A stretch of 10,886 nt of DNA, taken from assembly GCA_005882415.1 (NCBI GenBank), contig VBAE01000054.1, positions 4,050 through 14,935 of the forward strand, read 5' to 3'. The stretch is from Alphaproteobacteria bacterium. GTDB lineage: Bacteria; Pseudomonadota; Alphaproteobacteria; Sphingomonadales; Sphingomonadaceae. This document shows, piece after piece, positions 1 to 10,886 of the stretch. The position numbers and the translations under genes are program-made. Positions within the stretch are counted from its first letter, which is position 1; every line of letters starts with the position of its first letter. The notes below the pieces were generated by a model. The model was not told the DNA's origin and made no database searches. It saw only the letters and a list, made by a program, of their open reading frames with translations.

Positions 1-19
1 GCGCGGTCCCTCCCCCCTA

Positions 20-44
20 GCTCCTCCCCGGAACGGGGAGGAGC
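20..44. repeat. GC-rich extragenic palindrome (hairpin)
   Basis: Perfect inverted repeat with 11-base arms: GCTCCTCCCCG (20-30) and CGGGGAGGAGC (34-44), separated by GAA. It lies outside any coding region, at the left edge and before the lipid kinase gene. No T-run follows on either side, so a classical intrinsic terminator is not supported. It could still end transcription of a gene to the left of the window, or be a copy of a dispersed extragenic palindrome. Confidence 0.7.
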
Positions 45-97
45 ATCTGCACCGAACCCACACCCCGCCTGCACGCGCCGCCTGCTATCGAACGCGA

Positions 98-481
98 ATG
101 CCCCTCGACACCCCGCCCTGTGCCGCTCTGAAGGGCCGCCCCTTCCGCGCCCGCCTCGGCTACGCCCTCGCCGGCATCCGCACCGTCGCCGGCCGGGAAA
201 GCAGCTTCCGAATCCAGCTCGCCCTCGCCGCCGCCGCGTTCGCCGCGCTCCTCCTCCTCCGCCCCGGCTGGCTCTGGTCCGCGCTCGTCCTCGTCGCTTG
301 CGGCTTCGTCCTAGCCCTCGAGCTCGCCAACGCCGCTTTCGAATACATGATCGACCACCTCCACCCGGCCCTTGCCGCCGAGATCGGCCACGCCAAGGAC
401 GCCGCCGCCGGCGCGGTCCTCCTCGCCAGCCTCGCCGCGCTCGCCGTCGCCGGGACGATGATTGTTGCCACGCTCCGCTGA
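98..481 (+). CDS. dgkA: Diacylglycerol/undecaprenol kinase family protein (DgkA-like)
   Basis: Small integral membrane kinase of 127 residues; E. coli DgkA has about 122. The family phosphorylates diacylglycerol or undecaprenol with ATP at the inner membrane, recycling lipid for phospholipid or cell-wall carrier pools. Three hydrophobic stretches are visible, at about 38-56, 59-77 and 103-123. Key family residues align with E. coli DgkA at a constant offset of +6: E34, E75, N78, E82, D86, K100 and D101, within ELANAAFE and HAKDAAAGAVLL. The HP after the second helix resembles Gram-positive undecaprenol kinases, so the lipid substrate is undecided. No clear Shine-Dalgarno precedes the ATG. CTATCG lies about 8 bases upstream, so a leaderless transcript is possible but unproven. 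The next gene starts 45 bases downstream on the same strand. Confidence 0.9.
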   Translation: MPLDTPPCAALKGRPFRARLGYALAGIRTVAGRESSFRIQLALAAAAFAALLLLRPGWLWSALVLVACGFVLALELANAAFEYMIDHLHPALAAEIGHAKDAAAGAVLLASLAALAVAGTMIVATLR

Positions 482-526
482 CCATCCCCGGATGCACCCC
501 CGGCCGCGCCCGTGTAGAAGGCGCGG

Positions 527-967
527 ATGCCGAAGCCGCTCCTCCTCGCCCTCCTCCTCGCCGCCTGCGCCACCACGCCCCGCCTCGTCCCCGCGAGCGA
601 GGAAGCCGCGATCCGCCACGTGGTCGCCGACATGGAAGCGGCCTGGAACCGCGGCGACTTCGCCGGCTATATGGCCGGCTTCAAGAACCCGGACGTGGTG
701 TTCGTCTCCAAGGGCCGCTTCCAGCAGGGCTGGCAAGGCACGCTCGACCATTATGTCCGCGACTATGGCGGCGACCCCGCCCGCCGCGGCCGCCTCCATT
801 TCTGGGACCTCCGGATCGAAATGCTCTCCCCCGACGCCGCCCAGCTCATCGGCCGCTACCGCCTCGAAGGCGGCGGCAAGCCGCAGACAGGCATCAACAC
901 CCGCCTCTTCCGAAAGGTGGGCGGCCGCTGGGTCATCGCCCTCAACCACGTCAGCGCGGAGGAGTGA
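527..967 (+). CDS. NTF2-like (SnoaL/DUF4440-type) lipoprotein
   Basis: 146 residues. The N-terminus is a short lipoprotein signal: K3, a leucine-rich core at 5-11, and a lipobox LAAC ending at Cys14. Residue +2 is Ala rather than Asp, which by the Lol rule suggests the outer membrane. The remainder resembles the NTF2-like superfamily (SnoaL or DUF4440): an N-terminal helix with IRHVVADMEAAWNRGDF (29-45) followed by beta-strands ending in GGRWVIALNHVS (132-143). Such domains form a cone-shaped pocket and include both enzymes and binding proteins, so no reaction can be assigned. AGAAGG five bases before the ATG serves as ribosome binding site. Co-transcription with the upstream lipid kinase gene is plausible but not shown. 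The gene converges on the next with a 1-base gap. Confidence 0.82.
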   Translation: MPKPLLLALLLAACATTPRLVPASEEAAIRHVVADMEAAWNRGDFAGYMAGFKNPDVVFVSKGRFQQGWQGTLDHYVRDYGGDPARRGRLHFWDLRIEMLSPDAAQLIGRYRLEGGGKPQTGINTRLFRKVGGRWVIALNHVSAEE

Positions 968-968
968 G

Positions 969-2057
969 TTAGCGCGCCGTCCGACCCATCAGGTCGATCA
1001 GCTCCTGCCGCCAGAACTTGGCCCAGGTGTGCGTCCCGTGCCCCCGCGTGTCCGAGGTCGCGCGGACCAGCACGTAGCGGACGCTCTTCATCCGCCGCGC
1101 GGCGTCTTCGGCGATGCCGTAGTCGGACGGGTTGATGAAGTCGTCGCCCGAATTCACCCACACTGCCGGCACCGAAATCCGCTCCAGCTTCGGCCAGGGA
1201 TTGTAGCTCCGCGACGCGTCGAGCTGGTAGATGAGGTCGTTGGCGTCGCGGGTCGGCAGGTCCTTGGCGATGCGGTCGACGATGTAAGCGTCCGCCGTCT
1301 CCCGGGTGGGATAGGCCTTCTGCAGATAGAGCGGCGCGAAGCCGGCGACCTGGAGCAGGCTGACCGCGGTCCGGAGCCCCTGCACCGGCTCCGCCGTGTA
1401 ATTCCCGCCCGCCCAGGCCGGGTCTGCCTCGATCCCCTCGATCGCCGCCTTGCGCCACATCCGGTTGTGGCCGGCGATCTCGGTCGGGAGGCACGCCATC
1501 GGCATCATCGCGTCGGCGAAATCGGGGTGGCTCTCGGCCCAGACGAAGCCGTGCATGCAGCCCATCGACGTGCCCATCAGCAGCCGGAGGTGCTTCACCC
1601 CAAGTCCTTCCGCCAGCATCCGCCGCTGCGCGTCGACCATGTCGTCATAGTCGTACTTGGGGAAATGCATCCGCATCCCGTCGCTCGGCTTCGACGACTT
1701 GCCGTGGCCGAGATTGTCCGGGAGGATGACGAACCAGCGCGTCACGTCGAGCGGCTGGCCGGGGCCGAACAGATCGTCGGCGAATTGCGGCTGGACGAAC
1801 TGGCGCCCGTTGCCGCCCGTGCCGTGCAGCACCATCACCGCATTGTCGATCTCGCCCTTCGCATTGCGGTGCGGTGTTCCGAGCGTCGCATAGTGCATCC
1901 GGACTTCCGCGAGCCGCTCGCCCGAGCCGAATCGGAAGTCCTTCAGCACCGTCTCCCCTTCCTTGAGCCGCCCCGCCCAGGCCGATTGTGCCCCGGCGGC
2001 AGCGGGAAAGGCGAGTGCGATGAGGGCGAGGAGCGGGAGGAAAAGGCGGCGCTTCAT
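969..2057 (-). CDS. Secreted alpha/beta hydrolase, MetX (homoserine O-acetyltransferase)-like
   Basis: 362 residues. The N-terminus is a Sec signal peptide: KRR at 2-4, a hydrophobic core at 5-18, and a likely cut after AGA (21-23), so the enzyme probably acts in the periplasm. The fold is the alpha/beta hydrolase of the MetX clan. HGTGGNG (78-84) is the oxyanion-hole region. GTSMG (162-166) is the nucleophile elbow with Ser164. D305 in SGDDF and H340 in RGHGTH fit the catalytic Asp and His of MetX. Cytosolic MetX acetylates homoserine with acetyl-CoA. A signal peptide and no methionine genes nearby argue against that role, so it is more likely an esterase or other hydrolase of unknown substrate. 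AGGAGA (2067-2072, minus strand) lies 9 bases before the ATG and supports the start. Many automatic annotations of this type read homoserine acetyltransferase; I would not transfer that function. Confidence 0.88.
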   Translation of the reverse strand: MKRRLFLPLLALIALAFPAAAGAQSAWAGRLKEGETVLKDFRFGSGERLAEVRMHYATLGTPHRNAKGEIDNAVMVLHGTGGNGRQFVQPQFADDLFGPGQPLDVTRWFVILPDNLGHGKSSKPSDGMRMHFPKYDYDDMVDAQRRMLAEGLGVKHLRLLMGTSMGCMHGFVWAESHPDFADAMMPMACLPTEIAGHNRMWRKAAIEGIEADPAWAGGNYTAEPVQGLRTAVSLLQVAGFAPLYLQKAYPTRETADAYIVDRIAKDLPTRDANDLIYQLDASRSYNPWPKLERISVPAVWVNSGDDFINPSDYGIAEDAARRMKSVRYVLVRATSDTRGHGTHTWAKFWRQELIDLMGRTAR

Positions 2058-2066
2058 TGTACGAAA

Positions 2067-2072
2067 TCTCCT
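2067..2072 (-). promoter_or_regulatory. Ribosome binding site of the secreted hydrolase gene
   Basis: AGGAGA on the minus strand, 9 bases before the ATG at 2057. It fixes the start that carries the signal peptide. Confidence 0.7.
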
Positions 2073-2132
2073 GTTGCGCCCCTCTTTACTCCGCCGCCCG
2101 GGCGATGCTCAATTAGGGTCGAAACTTGGGAT

Positions 2133-2139
2133 GGAGGGG
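2133..2139 (+). promoter_or_regulatory. Ribosome binding site of the DUF3592 gene
   Basis: GGAGGGG lies a few bases before the ATG at 2143. It fixes the start of the DUF3592 protein and is one of the strongest Shine-Dalgarno matches in the window. Confidence 0.7.
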
Positions 2140-2142
2140 TGA

Positions 2143-2607
2143 ATGGAGCCTGTGGCTGTCGGTTTGATCCTGTTCGGGCTGCTCTGGATGGCCGCCTTCG
2201 GCTTCGCCCACTTCCGCGCCGTCGGCAAGGCCAAGGCGGCGGAGAGCTGGCCGGTTTGCCAGGGCCGGGTGGTATCGAGCGAAGTCGTGGTCGAGGAATC
2301 GACCGACCGCGAGGGCGGGACGAGCACCTGGTACAATCCGGTCGTCACCTATGCCTACAATGCCGGCGGCGGCGAGCTGACCGGCCAGCGCCTCCGCTTC
2401 GGCAATTACCGCAGCGCCTCGCGCAAGAAGGCCGAAGCGGCGCTGGCGCCTTACTCGGCGGGCGGCACCCCGATGGTCCGCTACAACCCGGAAAAGCCGC
2501 AGGAATGCGTGCTGGAAACGAAGAAGCCCGGGCCTCTGTACCTGGTCATGGCCGCCTTCGGGCTGCTCTTCGTGGTCATGGGCGCCTTCTGGGCGGCGAA
2601 CGGCTAA
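2143..2607 (+). CDS. DUF3592 domain membrane protein
   Basis: 154 residues of unknown function. A transmembrane helix spans about 4-24 and a second one about 131-151; between them is a soluble beta-rich domain. The pattern fits DUF3592: SWPVCQGRVVSSEV (35-48), YNPVVTYAY (64-72), a GQRLRFG turn, and the terminal GGTPMVRYNPEKPQECVL (107-124). The family is widespread but has no defined biochemical role, and nothing here gives one. The gene is divergent from the secreted hydrolase, with 85 bases between the starts, and converges on the PilZ gene across a hairpin. The start is supported by the strong Shine-Dalgarno just upstream. Confidence 0.82.
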   Translation: MEPVAVGLILFGLLWMAAFGFAHFRAVGKAKAAESWPVCQGRVVSSEVVVEESTDREGGTSTWYNPVVTYAYNAGGGELTGQRLRFGNYRSASRKKAEAALAPYSAGGTPMVRYNPEKPQECVLETKKPGPLYLVMAAFGLLFVVMGAFWAANG

Positions 2608-2640
2608 GTCCTCTCCGCGAGCGCAGCTCGGGGGGAGGAC
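2608..2640. terminator. Inverted repeat between converging genes, possible bidirectional terminator
   Basis: Arms GTCCTC (2608-2613) and GAGGAC (2635-2640) enclose a second stem, CGAGC with GCTCG around GCA, making a long GC-rich hairpin. It starts directly after the DUF3592 stop codon and ends 3 bases before the stop codon of the opposing PilZ gene, which is where a shared terminator would sit. Neither side has a T-run, so it is not a classical intrinsic terminator. It may equally be an extragenic palindrome. Confidence 0.45.
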
Positions 2641-2643
2641 AAG

Positions 2644-3462
2644 CTAATGCGGCAGATCGCCCAGGCTCAGGCGCTCAAAGCGCGCCGCCCAGGGGGAGTC
2701 GGGATCCGTCTCGCTCTCCAGATATTGCGGCTTGAGCATCGGCGGCGGGGCTTCGCCCTTGGCCGGGGCGAGCGCTTCCAGATCGAAGTCTTCGACGAAG
2801 CACACGCCGACCTGGCCGTCCTTCGACCAGCGCACCTGTCCATAGACGAAGCCGGCGTCGCCGAGGTTGAGCTCGACCTCGGTCCCGGGAGCCAGGTCGC
2901 GGCCGCTCTCCAGCTTGGCGCCGCCTTCGGAGATGTTCCTGAGGCGCACCGGAAGCACCATGCCGTTCCACAGCACCGTCCCCATCCGCATCAGCGCATG
3001 GCGCGGCGGGCGGTGGGCGCCGGTGCAGCGGCGCTGGGGCGGGGGTGCTTCCTCGGATTTCGGTTCGGGTCCGGCCTCGGCAGCGGCCACGGCCACCGCC
3101 TCGGCGCGGCTCAGCTGGAACTCGTGCCAGAAGATCGTCTCGTCGACGAACTCGACGCCGATCTTGCCCTCGCGGATCCAGCGGACGACGCAGCGGGTGC
3201 GGTGGTCGTCGGCGAACTGGAGCTCGACCGTCTCGCCGATCCGCGCCTCGATCTCCGCGTCGATCATCGCGCCGCGCGAGGAGACGTTGACCACCGGCAC
3301 GACATGCTTGCGCCGCCGGAACCACAGCAAAGTCTCGCCGACGATGCCGCGGTGGCGGTCCTCGGCGCGCTGGTTGGTGGTCCGGGTCTCGCCACGGGGA
3401 ATGGCGACCCGGGTCAGGCTGCCGGTAAGGCTCACCCGTCCGTTCTGCTTTGCCGAGCTCAT
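2644..3462 (-). CDS. Tandem PilZ-domain protein
   Basis: 272 residues from the chosen ATG. An upstream in-frame ATG at 3510 would add 16 residues, but the Shine-Dalgarno-like GAGGCAGGAG just before 3462 and the better fit of MSSAKQNGR favour the shorter form. Two PilZ domains are visible. The first, about 32-110, has RAEDR (32-36) and NVSSRG (59-64). The second, about 148-226, has RPPRH (151-155) and NISEGG (176-181). A low-complexity Ala/Glu/Pro linker (about 121-142) separates them. PilZ domains often bind cyclic di-GMP through RxxxR and (D/N)xSxxG. The first copy fits both motifs; the second keeps the loop but has His in place of the first Arg of RxxxR, so binding there is doubtful. No output domain, signal peptide or membrane segment is seen. 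A cytosolic c-di-GMP effector is inferred; its target is unknown. Confidence 0.85.
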   Translation of the reverse strand: MSSAKQNGRVSLTGSLTRVAIPRGETRTTNQRAEDRHRGIVGETLLWFRRRKHVVPVVNVSSRGAMIDAEIEARIGETVELQFADDHRTRCVVRWIREGKIGVEFVDETIFWHEFQLSRAEAVAVAAAEAGPEPKSEEAPPPQRRCTGAHRPPRHALMRMGTVLWNGMVLPVRLRNISEGGAKLESGRDLAPGTEVELNLGDAGFVYGQVRWSKDGQVGVCFVEDFDLEALAPAKGEAPPPMLKPQYLESETDPDSPWAARFERLSLGDLPH

Positions 3463-3463
3463 G

Positions 3464-3473
3464 CTCCTGCCTC
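3464..3473 (-). promoter_or_regulatory. Shine-Dalgarno region that decides the PilZ gene start
   Basis: GAGGCAGGAG on the minus strand ends one base before the ATG at 3462. The GAGG part is at usable spacing (7 bases). It is the reason for preferring this start over the in-frame ATG at 3510. Confidence 0.5.
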
Positions 3474-3569
3474 GTCTTTCGTCCAGTCTCGCAGCCCCTA
3501 TGCCACGCAAAGGGTTACCGAATTGCTAGGCAGGAACGGTGGGGCGGGGGAAAGGATTGGTAGCGAGCG

Positions 3570-4053
3570 ATGGATGCGCCCCAGCCCAGCCTGTTCGACC
3601 CTGCCGAACCGCAGGGCCTCGTCTACCGCCCCGGCTTCGTGTCGGCGGAGGAAGAGCAGGCGCTTGCCGCGGAGATCGCGCGCCTGCCGCTCGCCCCGTT
3701 CGAGTTCCAGGGCTTCCTCGGCAAGCGCCGCGTGGTGTCCTTCGGCTGGCGCTATGTGTTCGACGGCAGCGGCCTCACCCAAGCCGAACCGATCCCGGGC
3801 TTCCTGCAGGACGTGCGGGCGCGGGCGGCGGCGTTGATGGGTGTGGAGACGGAGGAGATCGTCCATGCCCTCCTCACCGAATACGCCCCCGGCGCCGGCA
3901 TCGGCTGGCACCGCGACCGCTCGGTGTTCGGCGACGCGCTCCGCCTACCTTCTCACCGGCCCGGCCCGAACGGAGTGGGAGCACAGCATCCCGGAGCTGG
4001 ACGCGCTCCGCTACTCGATCACCTTCCGCACGTTGAAGGGCCCGCGCCCTTGA
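3570..4053 (+). pseudogene. alkB: AlkB-like 2-oxoglutarate/Fe(II) dioxygenase, broken by an internal deletion
   Basis: Family members repair alkylated DNA or RNA bases by oxidative demethylation using Fe(II) and 2-oxoglutarate. The first part, to Asp122, reads well: SLFDP near the start, FGWRY (58-62), AEPIP (72-76), and LLTEYAPGAGIGWHRD (101-116) with iron ligands H114 and D116. After FGD at about 3935 the reading frame becomes nonsense. The conserved C-terminus continues in another frame from 3937: RSAYLLTGPAR, WEHSI with the distal iron-ligand His at 3982-3984, and RYSITFR with the two 2-oxoglutarate-binding Arg codons at 4009-4011 and 4027-4029. About 30 residues expected between HRDRSVFGD and RSAYLL (the VxGxSLG strand region) are absent. 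The remaining 160 or so residues against a usual length near 190 agree with this. The frame change requires a loss of 3n+2 bases. As written the product is inactive; an assembly error is possible. Confidence 0.82.
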
Positions 4054-4249
4054 CCCCTCGCCTCCCTCACCCTAAATAGCCGCCACACCCCATTCGTATC
4101 GGAACAGGACGCGCCGTCGCGCAGCGCGTTCAACGCATTGATCGGGCGGGGATTTCAAGACGCTGAAGCTGCGGTTCCAAGCATTGGGACTCGCGGCTTT
4201 TTGCGTCTTTGAGCGCGCCACTATCAGGCGAAGAAGGCGAAAAACCCAC
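4054..4249 (+). promoter_or_regulatory. rpoB upstream region
   Basis: 196 bases without a supported gene. It holds a small inverted repeat, ACGCGC (4109-4114) and GCGCGT (4124-4129), and the AT-richer stretch CTTTTTGCGTCTTTGAG. It must carry the ribosome entry site for rpoB: AAGAAGG (4231-4237), 12 bases before the ATG, is a weak and distant match. A promoter is expected because no ribosomal protein operon precedes rpoB here. TTGGGA (4184) and TTGCGT (4201) could be -35 elements, but I see no convincing -10 partner. Confidence 0.3.
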
Positions 4250-8357
<4,108 letters not shown>

Positions 8358-8384
8358 CGATTAGAGCCCCTCTCCCCATGGGAC

Positions 8385-8409
8385 CCCATCAAAGTAGTAC
8401 TTTGATGGG
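8385..8409. repeat. 25-base palindrome nested within the outer repeat
   Basis: Arms CCCATCAAAGTA (8385-8396) and TACTTTGATGGG (8398-8409) are exact reverse complements around a single central G. Its AT-rich core contrasts with the surrounding GC-rich repeat, and it lies within the loop of the CCCCTCTCCC/GGGAGAGGGG pair. It could be a cruciform or stem, a protein binding site, or a small element inserted in an older palindrome. Confidence 0.8.
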
Positions 8410-8533
8410 AACCCGGCGGGAGAGGGGTTGGGGTGAGGGCAAGAGTGCGTCGCGGCACAATGCCCTCACCCTCCCACCGCCTGACGGCGGCGGGCCCCTC
8501 CCTCTCCCCTGCAGGGAGAGGGGCAGAAGATTT

Positions 8534-8539
8534 AGAGGA
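8534..8539 (+). promoter_or_regulatory. Ribosome binding site of rpoC
   Basis: AGAGGA, 8 bases before the ATG at 8548. It is the first unstructured stretch after the palindromes and fixes the rpoC start. Confidence 0.7.
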
Positions 8540-8547
8540 CAGTGCAC

Positions 8548-10886
<2,339 letters not shown>

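Larger units (their letters stand above)
8358..8547. repeat. Palindrome-packed rpoB-rpoC spacer (REP-like module)
   Basis: 190 bases consisting almost entirely of inverted repeats. (A) CCCCTCTCCC (8367-8376) pairs with GGGAGAGGGG (8418-8427) and encloses a near-perfect 25-base palindrome (8385-8409). (B) GGGTGAGGGCA (8431-8441) pairs with TGCCCTCACCC (8461-8471), with an inner stem GTGC/GCAC (8445-8458). (C) CCGCC (8477-8481) pairs with GGCGG (8486-8490). (D) CCCTCTCCC (8500-8508) pairs with GGGAGAGGG (8514-8522), repeating the arm sequence of A. There are no T-runs after the stems, so these are not intrinsic terminators. The layout resembles dispersed extragenic palindromes of high-GC proteobacteria. 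In the transcript it would fold strongly between the two polymerase genes and could affect RNA stability or processing. Confidence 0.75.

Noticed and set aside
462..2735. 757-residue plus-strand frame across 462-2735
   Set aside because: It overlaps the lipoprotein, the hydrolase and the DUF3592 gene in other frames. All three have clear family motifs or signals, and this frame has only low-complexity Arg/Pro-rich sequence.
3463..3510. N-terminal extension of the PilZ protein from the ATG at 3510
   Set aside because: It adds only 16 residues of no recognisable domain, and the better Shine-Dalgarno is at the internal ATG at 3462.
3463..3537. Imperfect inverted repeat GCTCCTGCCT / AGGCAGGAAC between the PilZ and alkB-like genes as an operator
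   Set aside because: The left copy overlaps the Shine-Dalgarno of the PilZ gene. The arms are 56 bases apart and match 9 of 10, which is weak in purine-biased sequence.
4101..4130. GGAAC ... CGTT resembling a general stress (EcfG-type) promoter upstream of rpoB
   Set aside because: The spacing between GGAAC (4101) and CGTT (4127) is 21 bases; the usual spacing is 16-17.
8358..8547. CRISPR array or tRNA in the rpoB-rpoC spacer
   Set aside because: The repeats are inverted rather than direct with regular spacers, and no tRNA cloverleaf or T-loop sequence was seen.

Overview
The window is high-GC bacterial chromosome from an alphaproteobacterium, most likely Sphingomonadales. This rests on the alpha-type RpoB/RpoC sequences, the codon bias and the CCCTCTCCC/GGGAGAGGG extragenic palindromes. 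The family placement is inference; no database was searched. It looks like ordinary core chromosome: there are no insertion sequences, phage genes, CRISPR arrays, tRNAs or rRNAs.

Left part (1-4053) is a mosaic of small unrelated genes. In order: a hairpin; a DgkA-family lipid kinase (+); a short lipoprotein with an NTF2/SnoaL-like fold (+); converging on it with a 1-nt gap, a secreted MetX-like alpha/beta hydrolase (-); divergent from that, a DUF3592 membrane protein (+); a hairpin between converging genes; a tandem PilZ-domain protein (-); and divergent from that, an AlkB-like dioxygenase gene (+) that is broken in the middle.

Right part (4250-10886) is the RNA polymerase operon rpoB-rpoC. 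rpoB is complete at both ends, but about 50 bases are missing near 6509-6513, so its second half lies in another frame. rpoC starts at 8548 and runs off the right edge inside the bridge helix. The 190-nt rpoB-rpoC spacer is filled with nested and tandem palindromes. The ribosomal genes rplKAJL, which often precede rpoB, are not in the window.

The most noteworthy signal is that two unrelated conserved genes (alkB-like and rpoB), about 2.6 kb apart, each lack an internal block of conserved sequence and change frame at a sharp junction. Because rpoB is essential, an assembly or consensus error is the leading explanation. I found no convincing novel multi-gene system. The palindromic module between rpoB and rpoC is the best candidate for further structural interest.
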